Shown piece by piece: positions 12,491 to 24,890 of a stretch of DNA of 64,000 nt (its first letter is position 1; each line of letters starts with the position of its first letter). This stretch comes from Prochilodus magdalenae (taxonomy: Eukaryota; Chordata; Actinopteri; Characiformes; Prochilodontidae). Location of the stretch: assembly GCA_024036415.1 (NCBI GenBank), contig JAMWET010006778.1:718501-782500 (forward strand), in the 5' to 3' direction. Under the pieces are notes generated by a model that saw only the letters and a program-made list of their open reading frames with translations, ran no database searches and was not told where the DNA came from. A program made the translations under genes and the position numbers.

Positions 12491-12663
12491 ACTTCAGTTC
12501 TGCTGGTGACAGCTCGTGGGTGGGGGAAGAGACGAATAGTGTCAATAGTGTCCATTAAAAAGACCACGCAGTCTGCGGTCACTGCCTGCCCATGATGGAT
12601 GATTATCTCAAAGTGTGACAGGTGCGGGATCGTGGGGGAGCGCGCCCTCTCTCTCTGTCAGCT

Positions 12664-12778
12664 TGTGTGTGTGTGTGCGTGTGTGTGCCTTTGCTGCTGT
12701 CTCTCTGCCAGCCTCTCTTGTGTTTCTGTGTGTTTATCTGTCACCCCCTCTGCCTCTCTCTCTCTCTTTCTCTCTCGT
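12664..12778. repeat. Compound (GT)n / (CT)n simple sequence
   Basis: A GT run (12664-12688) grades into a CT-rich stretch ending in a pure CT run (about 12750-12770). It creates several overlapping artefactual open frames on both strands. Confidence 0.92.
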
Positions 12779-13149
12779 TCCCGCTCTCTTTCATGGTATC
12801 TCGGCCAGCAAAGAATCGTCATATAGTCATATATGCAATTCATTCAGAATGACCTGGATAAGGTCCTTGCATGGTAATGAAAACTTTTAGCTATAATATT
12901 TAAATATAATAACAAATTGTGTAATAACATATCTGTGTCACTGGAACAGGAGTGTGATATTAGTGACTTTTTTACATTTTATTTTGTAAATTAAATGATT
13001 AATTAAAGAATTGTAATATATTTATTACATTGCTGTCAACATAGTTTACAGATATACACAATTGTTGATGAAAGAGACCAGAGAAAAACAGCTACAGTAC
13101 CATGAAAAAGACATAGACCATCATTATATGTTTACCTCTCTGTCAAAAT
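12779..13149. other. No gene seen
   Basis: AT-rich sequence without recognised features. Confidence 0.5.
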
Positions 13150-13345
13150 GCCTAAGAAAAACATATATCTCTATTTTTGTCAGATTTTACATTTATGCAT
13201 CATTTGATCAGTTGTTGTTTACATTGTGTATAAATGTCATGTTGAATGATTAACAAAAATCATTGCCCAAAATTGCTTGGACAAGATCTGGTCCTATTTA
13301 CTTGAAAAGTTGCCATTTTGGAGATACATGTTGGAAATACATGCT
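13150..13345 (+). mobile_element. Relic of the TCGTCGCTGTCC-ended MITE family
   Basis: This is a diverged copy of the element at 48550-48804. Shared pieces in order are AGAAAAACATATATCTC, TTTTACATTTATGCATCATTTGA, TTACATTGTG, GTTGAATGA and AAGTTGCCATTTTGGAGATA. Both outermost ends are eroded. Confidence 0.72.
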
Positions 13346-14256
13346 CCAGCTTCTTCAGTCAGTTTAGAAGTTCAGTTGGTTGCAGTTTCCTTTTCAGGTT
13401 TCTTGCCAACAGCTTTTGCTGACTACTCTTCCTAGAGGAGAATGATGGACAGTAACTTTCAAAAAATGTATTTGTTCAACATTAGTTACCATTTATGTTG
13501 TCAGTTTTGTTGGTCTACTGGGTCTTACATGTTTGCTTATGAGTTGCATTTTCTCTGTATCTTTTAATAATGTTCGATAAATTGGGTTTTACCTCTTTGT
13601 ATTGGCATGTAGGCAAAAATTAGACAGTGTTTTTGTAATGAAAGGGCAGAAAGGAAGAGAGTGAAGCAGAGAGGAGGCAACAGAACGGAAAATTGGGGTC
13701 TTTTGCCCAGTACATATTTAAAGCCTATTATACCATCATCTCCAAGCATTACTAACACTGCTGGACTCCATCACTTAACACATTTCTGCTTGTGTAGTAT
13801 TAAATGATGCTTTATTTCCTCCATCTTATCTGTGTGTAAACTGGAACAGTAGTTTATGGTTTACCTTGACTGCCGTAAATAACTTTTCAGCTGCAGTAAA
13901 AAGTGTTCTTGACATTTAATGTTAAGTTAATGTAATGGGATTCTGGGCTATTTCTATTGCAGTCTTTGTCACAATTGTTTCATACTGTGAAGAAAAAAAA
14001 CAGGAAGGAGTTGCAGGGTTTGACTTTGACACAGAAAACATTTAATTATGTAATTCTTTTATCTTCTCTTCTACTTATCAGCACAAATGAAATATTGATT
14101 GAAGGTTAGTTTCCTTAATTATGACAGAATTTCCGTGGTTGTCCAATGAGCTCTGAGTGGGTAATAATTAATAATGAATTACAATTACAGTTGTTTTCAC
14201 TTCAGTCTCTCGGTACTTCAGTCACTCTTTGGGGGCACATTACATCATTATACCTT
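13346..14256. other. No gene seen
   Basis: AT-rich unique sequence. The longest frame (64 codons, minus, 13564-13758) has no domain. Confidence 0.5.
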
Positions 14257-14264
14257 TCCTCCCT

Positions 14265-14295
<31 letters not shown>

Positions 14296-14310
14296 CCTCT
14301 CTCTGTGTGT
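14257..14310. repeat. (CT)n microsatellite
   Basis: CCTCCCTCC leads into a run of about 17 CT units, then CTGTGTGT. Confidence 0.95.
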
Positions 14311-14481
14311 ATTGACACTAGGCAGATAACTCTATGGCTAATGAGGCTGAGTGCGTGTCCAGCTGCCTGCACTGTGTCTCCTCACAGCCCAATCTCGCTG
14401 TCACTGTATGGAGAGCGGCCTATCTGAGCCATTACAAGCCAGCCAGCCTGCAAAACCTGCTACTGAGACTTGCTCTCGCAC

Positions 14482-14510
14482 TCACTCTCTCTCTCTCTCG
14501 CTCTCTCGCT
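14482..14510. repeat. Short (CT)n tract
   Basis: About ten CT units with two CG interruptions. Confidence 0.9.
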
Positions 14511-15649
14511 CATCTTCTCACATTCTGTTCCTTCAAGACTGATACACTTTCTCTTTATGTTAAGTCAGCTCTAAATGTCATGCCATCCACACTCTCTAAA
14601 CAAACAGCACTCTGGATTTTCTCATTGTTCATAACTTGCTGACACAAAGACTCGTGACTATAATTGCCATAGAGAAATATACTGGCTATAAACTCATTTG
14701 AAGCTGTATCTTTTATGGTGTGATGCAGAAATACTGCTAGTTTAGAACCTGCTCCAGTTTCAGTTAGAAACATGTGATTACACATTACTGATAACACAAG
14801 CTGCAAATTAGATTCCTTGTATTAAAGCAAAAGTCGTTTTTGCAGCCACTGCAGCTCGATCGGAGTCACAATGCCTACAATGTGTCAAGTGCATTTTAAT
14901 GACATTTTAATCCAAATTTAACTGAGGATATACAATTGTCTTTGTGTTTATATGGAATGTTAAAAACAGTGATGCATTGGTTTACTGTGGTATTATTTTT
15001 CCCCACAATGCCCTGCTTGTATCCCTTCACCATAAATGTCTTTTAAAAATACTTTTTTTGGCCAAGACTTTCTCTTACAACTATTGGAAGACAGTGTCTC
15101 AGGCAGTAGGCAGTGTATTTATTAACATTTTTGTATAACATGTATAACATAACATTTCCATAAGGCAGTCCAATTCTTTTATCTGATTATGCCTGTTTCT
15201 CTAGAATACAGCATTTCACATCAAACTGCTCTGAACAACTTGTTTATAATGATTCATAGGCCGAAGCTACATAATCATTTACAATTATTCACTATTTACA
15301 GTCAGACTATTTCCCTGAAAAGGCTCCATACCTCCAATTTTATGGTCAAAAATATTGAGATTTTATTTTGTCTTTCCTAAAAGACATTCAATGTTGATAT
15401 TTGATGTTGTCTAATAAACATATTTTTTTATTATGTGTAGGCACTCATATGTACTATATATATAGGTAGTAATATGTACTGTTTACAGCATGCTAGTGGA
15501 ACAGACTGATAAAATACATTGGCTAACTTACTTTCAGTTTAGTTTAGTAACTAAATGCAGCATGTATGCTCTCATTGACAAAAGAATAGTTGCACCAGGT
15601 GCTGTTCAAAAAAAAAAAAAAAGGTTACCAGGAAGAGTAAACTATGAAA
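14511..15649. other. No gene seen
   Basis: AT-rich unique sequence. The only simple repeat is a 14-base A-run at about 15608-15622. Confidence 0.5.
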
Positions 15650-16000
15650 TTTAGACTGATTTGCTCAATGTGTATTGAGCTTGAGTTGTAGAGGTTCCTA
15701 ATGTTGTGATAATGATAATCCATCCTGTGCAGCTTGAATATTCTTAGCCAGATCCTGCAGATTTTGTGGTAGGGGTGGAGGTCGAGTCTGGCCTTCTGGG
15801 CATGTGACACATGACAACAAAACATTTATCTTGGTGATGCCTTTGCACACAGATTTGTAGGTTGTCTCCACCAAGATAAAAGCGGGACTCGTCATTGAAG
15901 ATGACCCGTTGCCATTCTGAGTCACTCCATGACAGTCTGGCACAACACTATTGCAGTCTTGGGTGACCTTAACATAATGTTAGGGGCAATCATTGTAACG
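15650..16000 (-). pseudogene. Tc1-like transposase relic (C-terminal part)
   Basis: Read on the minus strand, this stretch keeps the block around the second DDE residue. The words are RVIFNDESRF-LGG, with the Asp codon at 15891-15893 (plus coordinates). After a frame change comes the C-terminal end, with PPPLPQNLQDLAK and IRNLYNS. Tc1-family enzymes have VIFSDESRF and a closing QDTIRNLYNSM-type segment. Several frames are needed and no catalytic Glu region is legible, so it is dead. The fragment is closely related to the one at 29466-29740; the two share about 250 bases of alignable sequence. Confidence 0.75.
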
Positions 16001-17639
16001 GTCTGCGTGCATTTAGTCCTGCATCATGCAGTCGTCTGCCAGTGGTGCTGGCACTAACAGAATGACTCATGAACATAAAAACATAACATTCTAGCCTAGC
16101 TTGGTAGCAATATGAAGTGCCATTTAGTAACTTTCCCATATAACCAGCGTCCAAACCATTCCTGGTTACTGAGCCACAATAGTTCTCTTATTGCATGGGA
16201 ATTATCTCAGGCTGCTCCTCAGCTTAAATAACCATCCTGAATTCCATCAGAAATGATGGGGCATCACCCCAGTAGGTTGATAATTACTCTCTTGCTCCAG
16301 TTGTTTCACCAATGACCTTTATTTAAGACACATATGAAGGTTTTTACTTCGAATTTTTGGTTCCCACATGTACAAAATCACAGGTATTTCCTCATTTCAG
16401 ATGCACAAGAAGACTCACTGTTGGAATGCTGATCTTTGTATTACTTGTATTAGCTTATATTACAATATTACTTATAAGAACTATTCTGAGATTGACAATG
16501 GTTTACTTTTTCCATAAATGTCTTAGAATTTGTTGCAGCAGGAGGAAAGCAGTAAGACTGCACCTAGCAATGACTCACATAACCCAAATACAGCAGAACC
16601 GCTAGCCACTTGATGTCCAGAAAAACAGTACGTAGTTGGCGAGTATACCTGAAGCTTACTTTGTTCATTACAAAAGCAACATCTCACTAGACAACAACAG
16701 TTCATTAGCAAGGATGTGCTACAGCCCTATATAGAAGTCTCTTGGGACTAGGGGTGTTGTAATTTACAGTCTAGGACTGTGTGGTAAGTGAAAAACAGCT
16801 GTTTCTAATTGAGAAATATGTTTATGTGCGAGCATGCCTCATACCCAGCACACAGCTTATCTTAATACTACGTACAGTATTAGTGTTAGTAAATAACAAA
16901 AGAGCGTGTAGTGGGCCATAAATATGAAGTGTAGTGGTGAAATTTCTCCTCATGCAGGTTTACATTTTGTTAGCTATACAATGGTTTAATGAATATCATG
17001 TCTCAATTTGCCATGCGGTAAATGTACCACACGGGAAATCATAAATTCATCCAATAGAAACCATGTGAATTTGATGAAAATAGTGTTATTTAATTACTGA
17101 AATTAATAAATACATACTGATTAAGCGTATTTGGTTGACTCTAATAGCGCTGCTTTTTAAATTATTGTTTAAAAAAAAAGAAATTTGATTTAGTAAATAA
17201 TTCAAAAGCACAGTGTTTACATAATAATTGTAACTAATTATTGTAATAATTTGGCTTCCTGGGACCACCTCATAGATGAGCTGTCCCTTAAAAAAGATTT
17301 CTGAATGGTTTAGAATGTGTTAATTATTGATCAGTAATTTGTCATAATCACATTCACAAGAAAACCCTTCATAAGAAGTTAAAGGACATGTATAAACAGG
17401 ATAATAGTAATATCCAATGAATATGACAAGCTGGTGTGAATGATAGGTGTAGTGCTGTTTGACCACAACATAAAGTAAGTAACTAGGAAGAGATTTAACA
17501 ATATACATTGACATGAGACAACTATTTGGAAAGTACTAGAGGACTATTGTAGTAAAACCGCTCATTTGATGACTTATGACTTATAACGTGATTATGAACC
17601 AGTTATTAACCATTAATAAACTAATTTAAACCATACATG
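16001..17639. other. No gene seen
   Basis: The first 330 bases may be upstream remains of the Tc1-like relic at 15650-16000, but I cannot identify a motif. An 82-codon plus frame (16357-16605) has a hydrophobic central stretch. It lacks any support beyond that and I treat it as chance in AT-rich DNA. Confidence 0.45.
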
Positions 17640-17745
17640 AAGCCTCAATGAAGATAATGTTATAGTAAAGTGGTACTGTGCTGGAGCCTATGCCAGCTCT
17701 CAGTGGATAGAGAGCAGGAGAAACCCTGGACAGGCGGGACAGTTC
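17640..17745. repeat. Dispersed-repeat fragment
   Basis: GCCTATGCCAGCTCTCAGTG and GAGAAACCCTGGACAGGC match the block in 42878-43163 that reads CATTGGGATGAAG-GAGGAAAACCCTGAACAGGC. It is a small fragment of that high-copy fish family. Confidence 0.55.
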
Positions 17746-18399
17746 TCGTCAGTATGATTGTGCAGGTTTTGTTTTTAGTTTTTACCTTTTTTCCTTATTA
17801 TATTATTATAATTTGATCTCTTTCTCATTTTCTTTCTCTCTTTTCTTGTTTCCACTTTCTATCAGGGCCGGTTTGGGTTGGATGCGGTTGGGTCATTGCA
17901 GTGGATTTGGGTTGGTTAGGGTGGTTTCTGGGTGGATATGGTGGGGGTGTTTGGAGTATTTGTTGTTGTCAATATGGAAGCTGCAACAAAAAATAAATTG
18001 CATTTTTTTACTTGTATCTGTACTTCCAAAAAACATAGAAAAAATATCTAAAGTTTCTCAGCAGCTTTAACTATAAAAGCTTTCTGCTCTCTGGCTACCA
18101 TTTATCAGTTCACAGTCCAAGGTTTAAATACTCTTAGAGGATGTGTTGAGTTATTTTAAGTTAGAAAAGCAACCATTTTGACCTGGAGATCTGGATACAT
18201 GTACATCATAAGCAAGTAAAAATGTAAATGTGACACAGAAAATGCATAAATGTTTCAGTCCAGTGTCTGAACATGTGAGCAGAGAAATGGTTAAGAATGA
18301 ATAGAGCGACAAACATATCCAAAAATAAAAGGACTAGCAGGGCTTAATAATATTGAGTCCACTGCATCAATATTGTTTTCCTCTTGATTAAGCTGTTGT
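17746..18399. other. No gene seen
   Basis: CT-rich then TGGG-rich patches at 17.8-17.95 kb are followed by AT-rich unique DNA. Confidence 0.45.
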
Positions 18400-20060
18400 C
18401 TTTCTTGAACCATGAAAAGTTGCTCATAAAAGCCCGCTCGAGTTATGCAGCAAAACCGAAGTAATTACATTGCCCTATTTTGGAAAGAAAGAAAGAAACT
18501 GAAGAATAGAAATGAAAGCAACCAATTAGCGCGAGGAAATGCCTAAAAATAACAAAAAAAAGTACAATACATTCATTAGACAACGTCGAATAATGGCTTT
18601 TAAGAAAAGAAAAAAAAATCAAAATCCCAAGATATTAAGATCCTTCAGATACCTTCATTAAAGACGGCTGCAGTGCATGCTAATGAGATGTCTTAGTCAT
18701 AACAGTGCTCTGAATGATGCATATTAATGTTTGTTTTCTGTTAATCGTACTGAAAACAATGGTTTACTGGGCAAAAGTGCAGCACACGCTTAAGTAACAC
18801 ACAAGATGAACAGACAAAGACAGTGATCAAGTCACAACCGAGCTAGGCTGAAAGCCACCAGAACCTATTTAGTCCAAAGAAAGAGGTTTCACAGCCCAAA
18901 ACTATCTGGCTCATCAAACCATTCCATATATAATGCATCATAAAAAAGATCGATATGAACTTTTAAGGGTAGGACGTGTTGTTCTAAAGGAGCTCACTTC
19001 AATTCCCAAGGTACCAATCCAATACGCTCCTATGATGGCCTGATTTTGGAGCACTTTAACTATGTCAGAGATATAAAGCAGATTAAATAAAGCTCCCGTT
19101 GGATCCCCTAAATGATGATTCATCACTTCCCTCAGTCAGGGGAAAAGCCGATTTTGTTTGCTGGACATTTTTTCCTGCCTCTAAACTTTTAAGTATCACG
19201 AGATCCCTTTCGGATCCTTGTGAATAATAACTAAAGATGAGGCCGAAGTCACTTCAGAGGCACTTTATCAGTGAGAACAGTGAGAACTGAAACGGAAAAG
19301 AACATCCCTTCTTTTTCCGCCGGTCCACTTCAGCCGTGCGGAGACTTGAAAGGAAGCAATAGTGCATGGCCCATCAATTTATTCTGTCATTAGAGCTAAA
19401 GCATGAGGACAGGGTGTGAAATGACTTGTCCACCCCCATCCTCATGGGCAGATGGTATCTTCCTAGCCACTATCACCCCTTTTGCAAATGGAACTCACAC
19501 TCAGGCGCTGTGAAATGACACTAAAAAGCATTACAAATGATGAAAGATAGAGGATTAAAATAATTGAGACCACATTACAGTAAAAAGGGGATACTGTTTT
19601 ACTCCTATTCCGTAATGAAAATGAACTTCAATTGAAATTGATAAACCCGTTTTCTCATTATTTTAAGAGAACCCTGCTAATGATACCGCACTAAAGATCT
19701 TAAAGCGAAGAAATTGACTGGAAAATCGGTGTCTTCTTGTCATCTTCAAAGACTAACATTGTTGGAACTTGAAGGAACCACTATCTGGAACCACAGCCAC
19801 AGCTTGTTATAAACAGCACTTGCTTTTAAGATGGAGAGACAGGGTTCAGATGCAATGCTGGACTGGCGCTATAATACATCTGAGTTTCATTAGACTAAAT
19901 TGCGGATTTTAACATTAGAATGTAAACTTGCATTAACATAACACAACAGCCAGAGACGGGCTTTAACTCATTTCAATCTGCCATCCAAGTATCTCGCAGT
20001 GGAACTGGTGCATTCTGAGTGATACTATTACTGCATTAAGCATGATGCTGCCTTTATTGT
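18400..20060. promoter_or_regulatory. Repeat-free block with POU and SOX motifs, candidate enhancer
   Basis: About 1.7 kb is free of microsatellites and recognised transposons, which is unusual for this window. A perfect octamer ATGCTAAT lies at 18677-18684. A second POU-like TGCATATTAAT lies near 18718-18728, and a SOX-type AACAATGG at 18755-18762. Many TAAT/ATTA homeodomain cores and scattered CpGs continue to about 19.7 kb. There is no long open frame. Dense AT-rich factor motifs in otherwise unique DNA are typical of conserved developmental enhancers. Without an alignment I cannot show conservation, and such motifs also occur by chance. Confidence 0.35.
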
Positions 20061-21003
20061 TGGATGCACTGCCATTTTTTTTGTTGTTGCTTTGTAAATA
20101 AAATTCTATGGATTTATTGGTCCCATTTTATATTACGTGCCTCTAATAACTGTCTAGTTGAATAAACGCATGCAACAATAACTACTGGGGATGTGTTATT
20201 GGTTACAGATGGATTACAGAAGTGAAGTTTATGTACATACACATGCATATTAACTCCAGCATGGTAACCAGCACATATACCAGTAATCGCTTATGTGATT
20301 AAACCTGTGTAAAGGGTGAACTGCCCTGGGTTTTTTTTTACCTTTCTAAGAATAGCAGGAGATGTTATAGTTTAAATATATATATGAAGTCTTATTACCT
20401 ACATTTATATACACTTCAAGATCCACATGTTCTACTGTGTTCCATCTGTAACAGTGACTAAAACAGCAATACATTGTTTTTACAGGGATTTCTAATGTTT
20501 AACTACTTAGTTATTAAAGACACTTAATGTAAAGTAGGGCTGGTTTCTTTCATCAAAGTTTCAGAAAATGTGTGGCTAATGAAAGCAGTCATTTTGAACA
20601 CAAAACAAAACTGTACAAATTCTCAGTTCATTAGATCTTGTCTTTTTTAGAATAAATCGACCCAAGGTACATTTCTTAATATTCTTAAGAATAGAGAATC
20701 TTTCTTTAGCACTACAAATTGTAATATTTCCATTTCTGCTCTAATGATTTGATTGTGTTGTCATATTCATGAGTATAACCTTTAATTATTTTTATTCTAC
20801 ACCTTTTCCTTCCCTGTCAAAACAGGAAAACAATAATTCTGGCACAACATAAAGCTCCTCCTTCGTGTCATGAAAACTGTAAAAGGTATGAAAAGGTTTC
20901 ATTCACACTGCTCTGTGTGTAAAATAGATTTACTGCTCCAGTGCAAGCTGTTTTATTTATTGTTCACATTATCTTGTAATATGGTATAGATACACTCTGC
21001 ATA
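20061..21003. other. No gene seen
   Basis: AT-rich unique sequence with no recognised repeat. Confidence 0.5.
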
Positions 21004-21346
21004 CACTAAGCACATTAATAAGAACACCTCATTGTATCTACATTTATATCTACATATCTATATATCTACATCCATTTTGTCAGCATCATTTGCTATATAG
21101 GTGAATGCTGTAGTTTTACAGTTACAAACTGTAGCCCATCTGTTTCTCTGCATATTTTTTAATGCCCTTTATCTTGTTCTTCAATAGTCAGGACCCCCAC
21201 AGGACCACCACAACATAGATATTACTTTGTTTGCATTAGTCATCCTCTAGTCTTCATCAGTGATCACAGGAAACTATAGTGAGAGGACCTGATAAAGTAG
21301 AAACTAGTGCAAATGCAGCTAGGTGTACTTATTAAAGTGCTCAGTG
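21004..21346. mobile_element. Short foldback-family element (deletion derivative)
   Basis: The left end CACTAAGCACATTAATAAGA (from 21004) and the right end TTATTAAAGTGCTCAGTG (to 21346) form an inverted pair over about 26 bases. The interior keeps only the outer parts of the larger elements at 60131 and 57326, including CCATCTGTTTCTCTGCATA, GTCAGGACCCCCACAGGACC and AGTGATCACAGG. It is an internally deleted nonautonomous DNA transposon with both ends readable. Confidence 0.75.
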
Positions 21347-22100
21347 ACTGTATGGCATGCTTACCTGACATGCCAAAAGTAAACAAGCATAATGGAACTA
21401 GCAGTTAGTCTATTCATTCTACCCACCCAAGTTTAAATTATTTGAATGAATTAATGAGTAATGTTATTGTCAACATTTAGTAGAGCTTATCCAAACTGGC
21501 AATAGCTGCTACTAGTGCCGACCTAATAAACAGCATAATTAGCTGCTTAGGTCCCTAAGGCCACCACGGGCCCCCTAACAACTTCCCTGTTATCACTGCA
21601 CCATTAACTTAGACCTACTAAGACTAAACTAAGACCCTTAAGTGAAAAAAAGCAGCCATGTCTCAAAAATTGTAGCAGAAAAATAGAAGACTGAAAGAAA
21701 AGACAAGGGATGTTTTTGGTGTTAACCTTTTGGCTTCACAATAAGAAATAGTGATTCTGGAATCTGTCTGAAGTATGTTCAGTTTGGACAGGGTTTTAAT
21801 TCCTGCTTCACAAAACCTAGCAAACACAAGCACCATGACTTTCTTTGCAGTACAGGTAAAAGGTCGCAGATGAGTTACCAAAAAAGGAAAAGACATCATG
21901 CTACCTAAATATGTAAACTATTCATAACAATACAAATACAACACTAATGCCACAGCTGATAAAGTTAGAACGGTCAAGGGCTAAATTCAGCTGAGTAAGC
22001 AAGAAGCACTGCATTGTGAGGCAGTCCCCTAGATCGAGATGGTTAGCTGTTATTTAAACTGTATAAATGTTTTGCAGAAAGAAATTCCTTGCATGTTTAA
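21347..22100. other. No gene seen
   Basis: AT-rich. A patch at 21521-21600 (GGCCACCACGGGCCCCCTAAC) loosely resembles 9575-9625 (GGCAACCGGGCCCCCTAAA). Both are followed by GTTA-rich sequence and may be fragments of one unidentified repeat. Confidence 0.45.
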
Positions 22101-22550
22101 AGGGGTGGTAACATCAAACACCAGCAGATGGTGTTGCATGATACCTTGGGTGTGTGCGACGGGATTCACAGACTGAGAAGAGGTGGTACAGAGAAGTGAA
22201 TGTTTTGTTCAATGTGTGAAAAATGGCTCTTAAAGCGGATGTTAATGATTGGCTAAAAGGAATGATTGCAATTGGGCAGCCCGGGGCCAAAGTGTGAAGT
22301 ATGTAGCTGGAATGGTTTGTACGGTCATACGGCTCTACCAACAGTGGCTAAAATCCCACTCTATAGGAAATTCTCCTCAGAACTGTGCCAGGAAAGGCAT
22401 CCACCAAATGTGGCAGAACTGTGTAATTTTTTGATGTAAGAGTGGCTGAACACTGTTGGCTACATCCAGAAGCACGTCCAGTCCATGCCAAAACTAATAG
22501 CAGGTGTTGTTTGGGCTTGTAGAGGTATTACACGCCATTAGGTACGTAGG
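22101..22550 (+). pseudogene. Tc1-like transposase relic, N-terminal half (copy A)
   Basis: The likely start ATG is at 22223-22225, and the protein opens ALKADVNDWLKGMIAIG. Tc1-type transposases open with a helix-turn-helix DNA-binding domain of the form W-KG-I-FGR-K---T-KEVA. The second part is in another frame, with LYQQWLKSHS and then RKGIHQMWQN, matching copies B and C. At least one frameshift and one stop fall inside the HTH region. About 120 bases of 5' leader also align with copies B and D. The catalytic domain is absent. Confidence 0.8.
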
Positions 22551-22569
22551 ACTTAAGTGTGTGGGCACA

Positions 22570-22677
22570 ACTGAATAGAAATGATTTAATTGTGCATGCC
22601 AAAAGCCATAGTGTGAAGGAAGTAGCTGAATTTGTAAATCCCAGTCTACAGGAAATTCTCCTCAGAATTAGATCAGT
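22570..22677 (+). pseudogene. Second Tc1-like N-terminal fragment, tandem to copy A
   Basis: This repeats part of copy A after a gap of about 20 bases. GTGCATGCCAAAAGCCATAG leads into GTGTGAAGGAAGTAGCTGAA, then a deletion, then CCCAGTCTACAGGAAATTCT-CCTCAGAATT. The encoded words HAKSHSVKEVAEF and PSLQEILLRI show it is the same HTH region. It lacks about 50 bases between them, so it is an independently deleted copy or a local duplication. Confidence 0.72.
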
Positions 22678-22984
22678 TAGTAGCTGCCCATCTGTACTTT
22701 AAATAAGTTGGACTGATGAATTCCAATATGGCTGTTTCGCCAGAGGCCACATTAACACATCTGCTATATATGTGATATTAGTTTTACATGTAAGGCTGAA
22801 ATTGAACATTTAAATCCTATACTCATCTGTATTTTCAGTGTAATCATAAAATATGACATAAAAACATTTTAAAAATGTCCTGTATGCCTGTATTTGAAGA
22901 AAACAATCTGATTTGGAGCATGTTAGCAGCAGCGTAAGTGTAGCCTACTTAGCTCAGAAGTTTACAGTTCTCTGTTACAGCGCT

Positions 22985-23300
22985 GCTCACATGCAGCTAT
23001 GCTTTCTGTCTGTAGCACTGGCTATTGGAAATAAAATATTGTGCAAAGGGAGTAGAAAGGATAGGGGGAGGAAAAGGAAAATGTGAATGATTGATTGTGA
23101 GGGAACATTACACTGATTATTTACATCCAGTTCGGAGAGACGGCGCGAGTCTAAAGCCGTAAAGCAAACAAAGAGCCGAGAGCCCCCGTTAGCGAGCAGC
23201 CCCCTTTCCACAGGCCTATGTAAGGCAGGGCGAAAATCCATTATGTCAAATCTCATTTCCTCCCTAGCAAAAACGAATGAGTCTTTCTAAAGACAGGGGA
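22985..23300. other. Possible conserved noncoding block
   Basis: CpG-containing sequence (GGCGCGAGTC, AAGCCGTAAAGC, CCCGTTAGCG) with no recognised repeat sits between AT-rich flanks. Several homeodomain-type cores are present. It is a candidate regulatory element on composition only. Confidence 0.28.
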
Positions 23301-23561
23301 GAAAATGGCTAAAATTGCACGTTTTTTTTTTTTTCTCGATTAAAAAAAAGAAAGGATTCGGCTTCCTAGCAAGACCACCTGGGAGAGGGAGAGAGGTGAG
23401 GAGGGGGGTTGCTTTTTGTTTTCATTACTCCCAGCAGGTACAACTCCACTGCTGTCTTTTCTAATGTTGGAGGGAGAAAAAACAAGTATGATGATTATCC
23501 TCTCTAATGTCCTGAGGGGGATTTTTTTTTTTTACTCTTTTATATGGTGGGATTTTTCCCA

Positions 23562-23565
23562 CCAC

Positions 23566-23625
<60 letters not shown>

Positions 23626-23641
23626 ACACACACACACACAC
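23562..23641. repeat. (CA)n microsatellite
   Basis: About 40 CA units with one CG and one CC interruption, one of the longest arrays here. Confidence 0.97.
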
Positions 23642-24715
23642 ATTCTGTATAGTGTGGATACTGTATAACCTCATGTCAGGTAATACAGCACCCACATATA
23701 GTAGCACTAATTAAAGGAAAGATTTTCACATTTTTCCATTTAACTAGATACAGTCTACCAGCCAACATATCTATGGTACCAAAATGTTGTACTGAAGCTG
23801 CAAAACTAACTTTGCCAACAAATACTAGAAGTCAATAATCACCCAAATTTTTTCTGTAAATACATCCCTAAAACTTCTCTAAGCCTTCTCAAACCACATT
23901 CTGGTATTCATTAAGCTCCCACAGGCTAGGAGATGTAGTTTAGGACATAGTATGAGTTACTGTGCGCTAGAAAAATAAACAAAATTTCACGGTGTAGCTG
24001 ACTGCTGAAGTCAGCCATTTTAGACAACAGTGTTGTGCCAAATTTTGCCTTCCCAGCAGAATCCAGCTCCAATTTATGTTTAAACATGCAGGCAACAGGC
24101 CACTTGATCAGATCAAGTTCTTCGAATTCTGATGTGGGGTTCAGGGGTTCACACATACAAGAATATCAGTGCTGTATTATGATGTATACCACCTTAGATG
24201 TTTTCCATTCTACGTTTTTCAAAAACTGCCACATATACATGGCAGCATCCAGCTACTGGTTAGTGCAAAATCATGAGGATGAAAGAGGTGTAGCCATGTA
24301 CTCATATTCCTAGGCAGAGAAGCAGCCACAGTAAAAGAAATCATGTACATTTCTTTCAGTTGGGTCGCCTATATCTTAGTATATATAGGCTGCAGGGCTG
24401 TTTACTGGGATAGTCTGGTCATTCAGAGTGTCAGGTGCTTCCATAAAAGAGCATTTCTTTGAAGCGCAGCATTTTCCACATCTTCTTACTCTACACAAAA
24501 ATCACAATATGTGGTTATACAGCATGAATGAAACTCTTTAAATAGAAATGAAAGAAGTTGCACATTTTGATCATAACATTTGGTCAGCAAATTGGAGTCA
24601 GCACCACATACTACTGTCTGAAATGACTGTCCACAGTATTGGTGGATACTCCCCCAGCGAAGGCCAAATTCAAAACTCAAGAAAGGCGTACAGTGTATAT
24701 CACCAGTGCTGTTAA
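23642..24715. other. No gene seen
   Basis: AT-rich unique sequence. Frames of 76 and 92 codons on opposite strands at 23.9-24.3 kb overlap each other and show no domain. Confidence 0.5.
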
Positions 24716-24890
24716 AGCAATGCCATAGAGGAACCGCATTTGGTTCCCTAAAGAAGCATGTTTAAAAAATAAATCTCAGTGCAGAGAGCCTTTTATAAAC
24801 TGTAGAACCGTCAATGTAAATCTAATAATAATAATAATCTAGACCATTATTAAGGGTTCTTTCTAGAACCTTTACCAATATCAGTTCTTG
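24716..24890. mobile_element. Palindromic MITE-like relic (GGTTC/GAACC type)
   Basis: ATAGAGGAACCGCATTTGG and TTCCCTAAAGAAGC on the left face AAGGGTTCTTTCTAGAACC and AAGAATGGTTCTC on the right. This is the pattern of the fish hairpin repeats built on GGTTCTTTATAGAACC. An AAT run lies between the arms. The arms are diverged and the ends are not exact. Confidence 0.5.

Noticed and set aside
16357..16605. 82-codon frame with a hydrophobic stretch, possible small membrane protein
   Set aside because: AT-rich DNA often yields Ile/Leu runs; there is no start context, conservation evidence or neighbouring gene.
23562..23641. CRISPR-like or satellite array
   Set aside because: Plain dinucleotide microsatellite; no spacer-repeat structure anywhere in the window, and the organism is a vertebrate.
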